Source: Telmatactis stephensoni
Lineage: Eukaryota > Cnidaria > Anthozoa > Actiniaria > Isophelliidae
Assembly (NCBI GenBank): GCA_029948255.1
Contig: JALIZF010001262.1
Location: 1 to 64,000, forward strand
DNA: 64,000 nt
Reading direction: 5' to 3'
A program made the position numbers and the translations under genes. Below are positions 23,357 through 33,131 of the stretch, one piece after another. The notes below the pieces were generated by a model. The model ran no database searches. It worked only from the letters and a program-made list of their open reading frames with translations, and was not told where the DNA came from. How positions within the stretch are numbered: position 1 is the first letter of the stretch; the number at the start of each line of letters is the position of its first letter.

Positions 23357-24120
23357 GTAAGTGACGCTACATTATTGAAAATCTTATTTAAAATACTATT
23401 AGATTACAGATTAATCATGCAATTTTCTGTTATTTTCTGTTCTGATCAGTTAACAATTTTGTAATCTGCAAACAGAGCCGAATTTCATTGCGCGTCCATG
23501 ACCAACTGTGCGAACCAACTGTCGACGCGCAACGGTGACCAATTTTCTATGATAATTCACATAATAATACTCAAAATAACTAACAATTTAAATTAGTCGA
23601 TTTGCAATATAAAGTTCGCCACAGCGATTCTCTTACTATTGCTTCTAAAGTCAGTATAAATTAAGCAGCCCAAAGGTTCACTACAGTTACACTGCTGCTT
23701 GTAATTAGCCGTGGTCAGCCGTCCATCCGATTTCCAGAGTCCATGTTCATGCCAGTGTTTTGAAAATTTGCTCACCAGTGCAACAGTGGTCAGTTCCGTC
23801 TCACTAATTGATATTATCTTTTCTTTTCAATTTTTCTTATTTATTCGGAGCAGCATAAACGCAGAACTTTACATCTCCTTCCTTCTTCCCCGGCGTCGCA
23901 AAACAAGTAAGGAGAAGGAAAGTAATAGAAAAAGAAAGAACGTTAAAGGAAGGGGAATAAAATCTAGCTATAGTTACTACAAGTTAACAATTGAATGGGA
24001 AGACTTCAAAGGATTCAACTAAACTGAGCCTCGATAAAAAGAGAGAACTTTATTTTAAATTTGTTTTTGTTTTTTTGTTTTGATTTTTTTGTTTGTTTGC
24101 TTGTTGTCATTTTTTCACAG

Positions 24121-24200
24121 AATCAAAAAGGATGAGCAAAAGATTGTACCACGGCAATTACAAGTTCCTTAACCGAGACGTCTTTGAAGACAAAATCTAA
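24121..24200 (+). CDS. Secreted peptide 4, 3' exon
   Basis: A strong acceptor (T-rich tract, then TTTTTTCACAG) precedes 24121. In phase 1 it encodes a basic tail beginning K-S-K-R and ending D-K-I before the stop at 24198. The total product is 82 residues. An AATAAA signal follows near 24251. The K-x-K-R start and aromatic/basic content parallel the 3' exons at 29036, 31666 and 27070. A weaker phase-1 acceptor near 23909 opens another basic 3' frame, so alternative splicing is possible. Confidence 0.65.
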
Positions 24201-24660
24201 TTTATGTAGTTTTCGTTGTATTTTTGTAAAAAAATGTGTTTATAAAATTAGAATAAAAAGTCTCAACAGGTAAATGAAACATGGTAGTCACGTATATGTA
24301 AATAAATGTAAATTCACGTGAAGGAGTTTGGCATCTCGAGGAGTGGGTGCGGATTGGGGATTGGAGTGTGTGTGTGTTGGGGGGGGGGGGGGGGAGAGAA
24401 GGGGGAAGAGATATTCAACTACGTTTTACACAAGGTTTCGTCTTGGAAATCTTTGATATTCCATACCATTCAAAGAACATGGCCGTCCATTTCAGTACCA
24501 GAATCCATACACTTTGTCTGATACCCTACTCGTGAAATCTCTATACTCCAAGTTCAATGCTAAAAGTTGGTGAAATCCCAACCCTTTTATATCTCTTCTA
24601 TCCTTTCATACAATTCCAGCGTGAAAAACGAGTCGAATATCAACTGGAGCCCAAAGAAAG
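24201..24660. other. 3' flank with G-run
   Basis: It contains a polyadenylation-like AATAAA near 24251 and a near-pure G run at about 24380-24394. No gene seen. Confidence 0.4.
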
Positions 24661-24666
24661 TCTTTG

Positions 24667-24765
24667 TTCAGGTTTATATTCACGAGTTGTTTGTGTCAGA
24701 ACACGAACGAGCGAGGAACGAGCGAGACACAGACAACTCGTGAATATAAACCTGTATAAAGCACT
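24667..24765. repeat. Hairpin element (copy near peptide genes)
   Basis: caggtttatattcacgagtt pairs with aactcgtgaatataaacctg across a short loop. The same hairpin recurs at 47867-47966 and 56929-57030, downstream of genes A and B. Confidence 0.85.
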
Positions 24766-25079
24766 TTATATAAAGTAATCTGTGTATTACATATATAACG
24801 AGAATTATAAAATTTTGGTTGCGGTTTGATTCATCACGTCACCAAAACAAATTAAACATTTGAAAAAGAAAAAGATCATATCTAGTCGTTCTAGTAATGC
24901 ATCTTAATTACTTCTACGTGGCTGCCTCTGTCGAACCAATTATCTTCAAAGTTTCATTCGCAAAAATCTTTTTTAAAGATTTTGTGTCGAGTACAAGACA
25001 CCACGCATGATTCAATAGTTTTTTGAATGCAAAGACATGGTAATTAAGATAAAAATACTCACTGCAAATTCTATAAAAT

Positions 25080-25693
25080 ATATAGCTATTTCAAAAAAGG
25101 TTGACGGGGCGAACGGCGAATGGCGATCGGCGGCGATTGGTGATTGCACGACCGAAAGGAACTGTGGTCACGCTATTAGACCGCTATTCGGTGCGGAGAT
25201 ATGAATCGCCTATCGATCGCTTTGCCCAATAAGGTTTTTACAACACTTAGCTTGACACGTGCTAATCTCGCTTTCTGATTGGTCGATTAGAGTGTGTCAA
25301 TAAGAGGACAGACACACTGATAACGCGTTTCGCGCGCTAGTTCTTTTGCCACGATTGAAATGGAATTTTTTAACTTTTATCTCAAATAATTGTTGTAAAA
25401 AACGAATTGAAGATGGTTTTGAGTTGTTTGTCCTCTTATTGACTCGCTGTGCTCGTAATTCCACTTGAGTTTTAAACATTTTATGACGTCAAGAGTGTGT
25501 CAATAAGAGGACAGACAACTCAAAACCATCTTCAATTTGTTAACTTTACTGCATGATACCGGCATTGCTTGGGTATTTAATTAACAAAAATGAAACAATT
25601 CTTGTTATGCCAAATTTCCTTTTGGTCGTGCAATCATCAAACGCCGATTGCCATTCGCCATTTGCCCAGTCAACCTTTTATGAAATAGCTATG
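25080..25693. mobile_element. TIR element, ~610 bp, complete copy
   Basis: The left end tagctatttcaaaaaaggtt and right end aaccttttatgaaatagcta are inverted complements. The match continues through ggcgaatggc...atcgg and attgcacgacc for about 75 bases. Internal blocks such as gtcaataagaggacagac recur in both orientations. Related copies directly after the stop codons of genes A (from ~46860) and B (from ~55924) lack the left terminal repeat. Confidence 0.8.
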
Positions 25694-26171
25694 TTCTTTT
25701 ATAAGTGACTTTATCTAAGCAATTTTGACAATGTCATTCAGAAAGTTTTTTGTCAATAAAGGTTTCATACCAGTACAAGGAGCTTTGCAGACAAAATTAA
25801 AACTTCAAAGTTGAAAAAAATCCTCTAAATTCAACTCTTTCCCGAGTCACAAAAACTGCACAAGTATATTAACAACATTTTTTCTCAACTCAATTACTAA
25901 CCCTGGACATTAGAAAAATAAAAGGAAGTACCTGAGAAAAGGAAATTTGCAGTCCAAAACAGTCCGCCATTCATGAGTGCTTCATGAGCAGCGATATTTT
26001 GTACCCTGGCGCATGTTGCTCCTCCGCTTGGAAAGCCAACAAAGTGTTTTTCTCGTTCCCTGATTGGTTGCGAATTCCAGTTTTCACTTCTGATTGGTTA
26101 TATTTCTCACATGTGAAAACCACGATACGTCCAATCAGCGTCGCATACAGCACTTTTTCACATGTGAAAAT
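25694..26171. repeat. Block shared with the 3' flanks of genes A and B
   Basis: The sequence from about 25694 to 26171 (for example catttttctcaactcaatta-type blocks and gtttcataccagtacaagga) is closely similar to 47390-47830 and 56450-56890. It is therefore an outlying copy of the gene A/B downstream flank, with no pentraxin exon attached. Confidence 0.8.
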
Positions 26172-26781
26172 GTAAAATATATACATAAAGAATTATATTT
26201 GAGGTTTGCTGCATAGAATTCTCGTCATATATATAAGTAACGGAAAGAAAGGAAAGTGGAGAGATGTAGAACAAAAAACACTCCAATAACAGCAACAGTG
26301 TTAACAGAAACAACAAACATACAAATATAGGAAATGTTGTAGTCAAATGAAACCCAAAGCAAAACCAAGAGGGAATCATGCATATCTATTCCCTTCAAGA
26401 GGGAAAAATTCCTGAATAAATACTTCTCCTAGATTGAATCCCTGTGACTATTCTCTTAGAGTGCCAGTGCGTTGATGCTTTTCCAGCAGCCAAATGCAAA
26501 GTCAAGATGTCCGTCTCTGACAGGTGTGCGCCAATAGCGTTTGGGAAAAAGTGGGGGGGTTTCCGAGGGCAGTGTAAATAAAATTATCTATCTGTCTGTC
26601 TGTTTTCCCTGATGTTTGATAGCTACGACAGCTTTAATCTCTTGCACGACTACTTCAGCTGGGTACTATTTAGTTAATTTGAATATTTCTCTCTTTCTAT
26701 ATATAAATATGTGCGTGTCTTTAGATGCGATCGTGTCTAAATCATTAGCATACTATATAGTGCAAAATCGAACTCTATAAG
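26172..26781. other. Upstream region of peptide gene 5
   Basis: AT-rich with TATA-like sequences near 26698 and 26753. No coding feature supported. Confidence 0.35.
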
Positions 26782-26954
26782 ATGAACTCTTACTAAAACA
26801 CCTATTGTGATCATTGCTTTGTTTGCGTTAGTTCAAGCAGAGGACCTTAGCCAACCGAAAACTAACAGTGACATTTTAAAAGAACCATTGTGGAAGAGAA
26901 GGTGTTGTCGTCAAACGATATGCTGGGCTTGTGGCTGCAAGTGTCCAAAACGTG
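26782..26954 (+). pseudogene. Secreted Cys-rich peptide 5, exon 1, apparently frameshifted at the start
   Basis: From about 26807 the frame encodes the end of a signal peptide (IIALFALVQA, then ED), a pro-region ending WKRR, and a six-Cys module (CC-x4-C-x2-C-x-C-x-C). The donor CGTG/GTAGGT is phase 1. The only nearby ATG (26782) is one base out of frame and its own frame stops at once; in the coding frame a TGA sits near 26781. A single-base indel in the gene or assembly, or a missed upstream exon, would explain this. Compared with its relatives it lacks the C-x2-W start but keeps the layout and intron phase. Function unknown. Confidence 0.55.
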
Positions 26955-27069
26955 GTAGGTTTAATGATTCCTTCCTCCCTCCCTCCCTCTCTCCCTCCTT
27001 ATTTTCTTCCTTCCTTTCATCCTTCCTTCCTTCATGGATTGATAGGTTTTCCCTAATTCTTTTCTGTAG

Positions 27070-27170
27070 AGTCAAAGAGAACCCTATATCGTAATCAACT
27101 GCGAGAAGTCATGGACGACCGAATGCTGTCAGTAAAAGCTCATTCTCATCTCAAGCCATCATTATACTAA
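27070..27170 (+). CDS. Peptide 5, 3' exon
   Basis: The acceptor TTTTCTGTAG precedes 27070. In phase 1, matching the donor at 26954, it encodes a 33-residue basic tail starting E-S-K-R and including L-Y-R-N, then TAA at 27168. The K-R...Y-R-N pattern also occurs in the 3' exons at 29036 and 31666, which supports a common origin. Confidence 0.6.
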
Positions 27171-27211
27171 GTATTCCTAGATTACAGAATATAATCTGTT
27201 CGTTTGCTTAG

Positions 27212-27465
27212 AGATAATTGAACATCAGACTTTAGAAGGAAATATTGAGATATTGTATACTTGCCTTGAAACTTTAACTGAAGTGTATGGAAAATGGTGT
27301 TGCAAATATAGTAGGAAGGGAAGACCACATTGTGTGGCTTGTGGCGGTTTTCCTTTCATGGTCACCTTTGCTGAGGATAAAAGTCAAATATTTGTATATT
27401 TTATAAGGATAAGGATATATTTTAGTCAAATAAAAGTCAAGCAAGTGGCTATAGCTACTACATAA
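27212..27465 (+). CDS. Possible alternative 3' exon of peptide 5 with second Cys module
   Basis: An acceptor TTTGCTTAG at 27203-27211 opens a frame that is phase 1, compatible with the donor at 26954. It encodes an acidic spacer and then a module with CC-x8-C-x2-C and a C-V-A-C-G motif resembling C-W-A-C-G in exon 1; the nucleotide similarity is also visible. It runs to a stop at 27463-27465. It may be an alternative exon giving a two-module precursor, or a decaying duplicate of exon 1. Confidence 0.35.
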
Positions 27466-28050
27466 CTTTGACATTGTCTTTGTTGATTTAATTTTTTGAG
27501 CAGATCCATTCCCGAACTAAATGTTAGAGCTTTAGCATGCATCAGTTATAAGAATTCGTCATTTTGTTTTCTTAAACTTTAAAATAAACTCCGAACTATA
27601 TGCAAATAATTTGCTACAAATTTTTTTTAGATATATTTGGTGTAGGGTATATCTTGTGGGGGCCCAAAGATAGTTCTCAGTGTAACACCGCAAAAGCATC
27701 CGTAACCTCACTGGCATATTATTTTTGTTGTTACGTTGTTGTAGAATGTTCAAAGCGAATAGAAAAACAGGCAGAAACATTATGCTATTTCCATCAATTT
27801 TTCACCTGCAAACATTGGCTATAAAATGGCCTTTAATTGTATAAGTAGTTCAAATTGATTTAAACCGAGAATATAATTGTAGATCCATCTTTTTTTAATT
27901 GATAAAGCGCGTCTCATGTATGTCATAGATATATTATTAACACATGGTCACATAAAATATCAATGTTGTAGACAATATTAACAACACTTGAAACAACTTT
28001 TGGAAAAATAGTCTTTTTTAATCGGAACTTGAATGTGGCAAAGAATTTCC
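27466..28050. other. Spacer between peptide genes 5 and 6
   Basis: AT-rich; no supported feature. Confidence 0.35.
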
Positions 28051-28222
28051 ATGATGAATGTTCAGACGTTGCTTGCCGTGGTCGTTGCTCTGTCCGCACT
28101 GGTTGTAGCCGAGGAAGAAAAACAGCCACAGATCAATGACTTGCAAGCAATGATGGGAGAGCAAACCAAAAGAAGTCCATGTCTTATATGGTTTGGTAGC
28201 AAAGAATATGAATGCGACGAAG
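28051..28222 (+). CDS. Secreted Cys/Trp peptide 6, exon 1
   Basis: I start at the ATG pair 28051/28054, directly before the signal peptide (VQTLLAVVVALSALVVA). An in-frame ATG at 28033 would add six residues. The pro-region contains QPQINDLQAM, followed by a KR site (40-41). The module is C44-x2-W47-x7-C55. The donor AAG/GTAAGT-type site is phase 1. It is a close paralogue of the gene at 30636: signal, pro-region and 3' exon are nearly the same, while the segment between the cysteines differs in length and sequence. Probably processed at KR to a short secreted peptide; role unknown. Confidence 0.75.
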
Positions 28223-29035
28223 GTAAGTATGGTTATTTATATACAACAATACTTGCGCCATCTTTTGCCAGTAACAGAGACAAACACTAGGCTAATTTTA
28301 CTTAGTATCCTCTTAAAGTCTTCATATTTCAGAAAATCTAAAGATCTCTCATATTTACGCCTTCCCCTCAGTTATTTTAAAACCCAGAGTTTAATCTGCA
28401 AGGGCTCAACGTCCACATAAAAAGACGAGATAATCAGGTAGCACTATAGGGAAAGCGGAAATGGGAAATGCCCTTGTCTAGTGAGTATTTTCAATTGAAT
28501 ATCAAATTTCTGGTCAATAGGAGTAGATGAGAAGTTAAGGAACAGGCCTTTTGACTATTAACAAAAGATTGGAGGAGGGGGTGTGGCTTGAGGAGTGAGG
28601 GGGAGGAAGCAAGGTTAGGAGACTACATGTAGAAGGAACAATTATCCTGAAAGTGCAACACTTTCACGTGTTTCATGCAACAAGATCTCGAGAAAGATAT
28701 TGCAAAATTTATAAATGACAAAAATATAATAGAAAAATATGCCTTGCACGATTATATAGGTCCAAAATCAGTCTGCCCCCTTTTTCTTAAGTTCATTACG
28801 TATCGGCATTCTTTGATATTCAAATATATGTCACGAACAGCCTTTCACAAATGACTATGACAGGAAGAGATGCCCGGAATGACGAAAAATTCTCCAGCTG
28901 AAATGCTATCCAGTTTATATCACATAAAGTCCCTGAAGGACAGTCTCGCCTTCGATTTTTTTATTTATTTGAGACCCATAATGGTTCTATACACATACGC
29001 AATGTAAATTTGTTTATATTCAATTTGATCAACAG

Positions 29036-29106
29036 CGAAAACGAAGAGGGAATTGGAAAGAAGACATAAGATGGCAGCGTATAGAAACCTTCTGAACAAT
29101 TTGTAG
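29036..29106 (+). CDS. Secreted peptide 6, 3' exon
   Basis: The acceptor atcaacag precedes 29036. In phase 1 it encodes a basic tail (K-T-K-R-E-L-E-R-R-H-K-M-A-A-Y-R-N-L...) and stops at 29104. The full product is 80 residues. The first 18 residues match the 3' exon at 31666 almost exactly, which confirms the exon call. Confidence 0.75.
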
Positions 29107-30020
29107 TCGAATTCTAGATCAAAATAGGGCTAAAATGTCCTTGCTAAAAATTAAATTAATTAGCAATAATATTAATAAAGATGAATAAAGATGAATAAAA
29201 TCATAAATCGTGCAGTATCTGTACTGAACAATGAGTCACGATGTTCATATTTTCTTCATTCGTTTTTGTGCACCCTTTTTTAAATGCCTTTTGATTCCTT
29301 CCTTTATTCGTTTGTTCGGACTTTCTTTCATCGAAGGAAAGTAACTCGAAAATAAGCCATTTTATATGTAATGTTTTGAAAAATAGCGAGCAAATTTTAC
29401 TCTGCAACTGTTTTCATTTTGCGATGTTCAAAGTACTTCGGTTGAATTTTTAGCTTCTTGTAATTAAACTGATGATTTGTCTCCAAAAAATCTAGGATTG
29501 ATCAGATAATGAAAGTTATTTTTAATATAAATCTTACCAAGACAGTACACTTTTGAAGAGAAATACTTTTTGGTTTTGTTTTCAATTTCATTATGCATAA
29601 AATCAGACCAGTTATTCCTGGAGAATCTAGACGGCGGCCGGTTCTAATTGCTCGATTTGCTAGTGCCCAAGCTCCGAGATACAAGGTCATAAAATAAAAA
29701 CAGATAATTTTTGAATGTAATCCGGGTACAATCTCTGTTTCACCTTCAAAAAATTCAGAATGGAGGTTTATGCTACTAGTCATCTGTTTCGGACAAGGAC
29801 TTTTATTTTCACCTAGAACATAGAACTTGCAAAAAATGTCCAATTTGCGGCCTTTGATGCATCAGAAGGAAGCGACAAGTGTATAATTGAATGAATAAAT
29901 GGAAGGATGCATGAAATTGTATGACAATATGGCAAATTAAACTGACCAGGAATTCCATAATATAGTGAAAAAATTCCCTAAACCGTTCCTAAGAGAGGTG
30001 ATGGGGCGAGGGAGCGAGAA
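29107..30020. other. Spacer between peptide genes 6 and 7
   Basis: No supported gene. An ORF at 29502-29843 (-) has no recognised features. Confidence 0.35.
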
Positions 30021-30233
30021 TCGACGAAAAATTGGATTTGCTACCCTTTACTGGGATAGCAAATGTGGCGCAAATATGTTCTAAACCGAATACAAATCTG
30101 GTAAGTACCGCATTTGCCAATCGGTTGAAAAATGGGATGAACAAGTGCGGTATTTACCAGATTTGTATTCGGTTTACAACATATTTGCACCACATTTGCT
30201 ACCCCAGTTAAGGGTAGCAAATCCAATTTTTCT
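30021..30233. repeat. Foldback element, ~210 bp
   Basis: gaaaaattggatttgctacc pairs with ggtagcaaatccaatttttc, and the arms continue inward through gcaaatatgtt and ccgaatacaaatctggtaa to a short loop. Non-coding. Confidence 0.9.
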
Positions 30234-30635
30234 TCCAGTACGCCGTGGAGGGGAGGGGCATAAGGAGGAAGTAGGGAAAAACTGACTGCACCGTGATAGG
30301 TGCTTGTGGACTTGCTTCAGTCGCCAACGAAAAAGGAAAATGTCTTCGACAAAACTTCCTTTGAAGACTTTCATCGATTCATCGTTTTCGATTATAACGA
30401 TAATATAATTACATAACGACTTTATTTATGGATGGTAACACTTCACAGTAATTTTTGTAGCTTATAAACTCGTGGCTTTCATAAAACTCGTGGCCTCCAA
30501 TTAATATAGCGTAAATATTTTATGGCATAGAATTTTACACGTTGTCAATTAAAACATCAATAAATTGAATTTAAACTTAGAACAAACTCATAAAAGCAGT
30601 CTTTTTCAATGCACTTGTGGCAAGGAATTTCCAAG

Positions 30636-30795
30636 ATGAAAGTTGAGACGGTGCTGGTGGTCTTTGCTGTGTTTATACTGGTTGTAGCCGGCGAAGAACA
30701 ACAGCCACAGATCAATGACTTGCAAGCAATGGTGGGAAAGCAGAACAAAAGAGCTCGATGTTTTTTGTGGTATGAAAACCAAAAATGTGATGATT
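30636..30795 (+). CDS. Secreted Cys/Trp peptide 7, exon 1
   Basis: The start is taken at 30636, before the signal peptide (VETVLVVFAVFILVVAG). A TATA-like cataaaag near 30590 makes the in-frame ATG at 30609 likely to be too close to the transcription start. The pro-region includes QQPQINDLQAM as in peptide 6, with a KR site at 38-39. The module is C42-x2-W45-x5-C51 followed by acidic DD. The donor is GATT/GTAAGT, phase 1. This is a tandem duplicate of peptide gene 6, about 2.6 kb away. Spacing between the two cysteines differs from peptide 6 (C-x8-C against C-x10-C). Confidence 0.75.
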
Positions 30796-31204
30796 GTAAG
30801 TATGTTTTCATTTATAAAAATAATTACGACTTCTTCTGCCAGTCTTAGACAACACTAGGCCCATTTCACTTCATACTTTTTCTAACGAAATTTTTCTATG
30901 GGAAAAAATTATAAAGATTGATCATATTGACGCCTCATCCTCAGTTATTTTAAAGCCGTGCGCGGGAGTTTAATGCCTAAGGACTCAAATCCCATCGATG
31001 TCCACGTGAAAAACCAAGATCGATAATCAGGCAAAAGCGCAGGGAAAGAGGGAATGGAAAAAGCATGCCTTGTCTAGTGAGGATTATCAAAAAACTTTTC
31101 AAGAATGAGCATGTCAGAAAGTGATGAGCGGCCGGTAAAAAAGAAAACCGAAACAATTCACTGCTCAGCCGGAATGCTTCCCTTTCACATGAAGAACAGC
31201 CTGA

Positions 31205-31248
31205 GTCGTCGTCGTCGTCGTCGTCTTCTTCTTCTTCTTCTTCTTCTC
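31205..31248. repeat. (GTC)n(TTC)n microsatellite in the peptide 7 intron
   Basis: Runs of GTC then TTC triplets between the two exons of peptide gene 7. Confidence 0.85.
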
Positions 31249-31665
31249 TTCCTTTTTTAAAATTTTTATTTACCTTTTATTTTCCCCCTTTTTTAATGTA
31301 AGACTGATAATTGGATTCAACAGTTTTTCCCAGCTAGGTGCAAAACAAAAATATCGAAAATTTCCCTCATGTGGAGTTATTTGTGAATCAAAAACCTGAC
31401 ACAAATCCCTTTCTTGGCCTTGGAAATACAAAGGTTGTATTAAAACAGCTCGTTAGCTGGTTTATACGGTTCGTGATTAATATTAGAGGACAAATGACTG
31501 TACAGCAACTGTTGCGGCGCAACTCCAGCAATACCGGATGTATTTTCTCTCAAATAGCCGTCAATATAGACCAATAATGCCGTCTCAAAATCGCGTTTAG
31601 TTTGTATTTGTGTGAACCATTTACATATTTAATGTAACCTTATTTATCTTCTTATTGTTCAACAG

Positions 31666-31751
31666 CGAAAACAAAGAGAAAATTGGAAAGAAGACATAAG
31701 ATGGCAGCGTATCGAAACCTTCGCCGAGAAATGATGGAGAACAAACTGTAG
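31666..31751 (+). CDS. Secreted peptide 7, 3' exon
   Basis: The acceptor ttcaacag precedes 31666. In phase 1 it encodes a 28-residue basic tail, longer by five residues than that of peptide 6, stopping at 31749. The total product is 81 residues. Strong residue and nucleotide identity with 29036-29106. Confidence 0.75.
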
Positions 31752-32113
31752 TCTGGATTCTAGTTCGAAATATTTAAGATTAAAAAAGCTAAAAGTTTTC
31801 TAGCTAAAAATTGATTAGCAATAACACTAATAAAGTATTAATAAATAATGATAAAGATAAATAAAGATTCATCATATAAATCGTGCAGTAAGAATGTATA
31901 ACGGTGTTCAAATTTTCTAGTTGTCTCATTTACTTCATTCTTTTATTCCTTCTTTTCCTTTTTATTTCCTTCCTTTATTCATTTGTTCGTTCTTTCATTC
32001 ATAATTCGTTTTTCCTTCTCCAGTTTATATTGCTATATTGCATATCTCTTCAAATCGGACATCTCAATTACATTCAGAGCGTTAATTGGTTGTCCTCTCC
32101 TCACCAAAGCCTA
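31752..32113. other. 3' flank of peptide gene 7
   Basis: AT-rich with several AATAAA-like signals near 31830-31865. No gene. Confidence 0.35.
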
Positions 32114-32379
32114 CATATATAGCTAACTCAATTAACGTTGTCGCTGAAAAAAGCCTAAAGCCTAAAGCTTTGAGAGCGGAATCATGAAAATTTTTTATCG
32201 CCCTGACATCATTACCGAATAAAAAACTCACTGTATGCTTGCAAATTCTACAACTTGGACACATATTCCTTAATTTCTCAGATAGCCTACAAAGAAGTGT
32301 GTTAGTACACAAAAGTTATTTGAAAGGCTTTAGCCTTTAGGCTTTTTCAGCGACAACGTTAATTGAAATAGCTATATAT
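32114..32379. mobile_element. MITE, ~266 bp
   Basis: Left end: atatatagct, then caattaacgttgtcgctgaa. Right end: ttcagcgacaacgttaattg, then agctatatat. Inverted ends of about 50 bases with a non-coding core. Confidence 0.88.
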
Positions 32380-32717
32380 TATTCATAGGTAAACTCTCAT
32401 ATAAGACAGACTCCTTTGAAGGATAAGTATTTTTCTGCCTATTTCGCTTGTCTTGTCTCTTCTCTTCTTTTCTCTATTTTTGAATCATTTGAATCTCTTG
32501 AAGAGATTTTGAGAATATTGGTCGGTTGTGCGATGATCATGAGAAGAACAACTGGTAGAACAATTGTAAAACCCCGCGGGCACATTTTCCTGCAGTAAAA
32601 TGTCTAAGATTGTAGTTAATATTTTGCAGAGGGGTATAGGGGACCCTGCTACTATAACAAATGGGTTCTCTCTGTCTACACGCAAATTCGATGTGAAAAA
32701 TGCATATGTCATATTTC

Positions 32718-33000
32718 TGGGGTGCATGTGACGTCACGGCAGCCATCTTGGTTGACCTTCAACAAAAGATTTCTCATTAGCGTTTATTGTTTGGTCATCC
32801 AACATGGCTACCGCTTCATTGTCTTTGGATTCCCGAAGGTATGGATGCACCCCAGCAATTGCTGGGTTTCATCCATTCCTTTGGGAATTCAGAAGACAAT
32901 AGAGCGGTAGCCATGTTGGATGAACAAACAAATGACGCTAATGAGAAATCTTTTGTTGAAGTTCATCCAAGATGGCTGCCATGACGTCACATGCAACCCA
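32718..33000. mobile_element. Palindromic element, ~280 bp
   Basis: gcatgtgacgtcacggcagc at the left pairs with gctgccatgacgtcacatgc at the right. The arms continue through catccaacatggctaccgct near the centre. Partial one-arm copies occur at 35697-35790 (gene A intron 1) and 61733-61832 (gene C intron 1). Confidence 0.9.
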
Positions 33001-33131
33001 AGAATTGATTTTGATCTTCTCATCCATAAAAATATATTTGCCAAATAAAATTTGTCATAGAAGAATGGCTTAGAGCGCAAATAACATTCTAAAACTCATT
33101 AATAATTCATAAGTATTCATTTGGTCACGTG

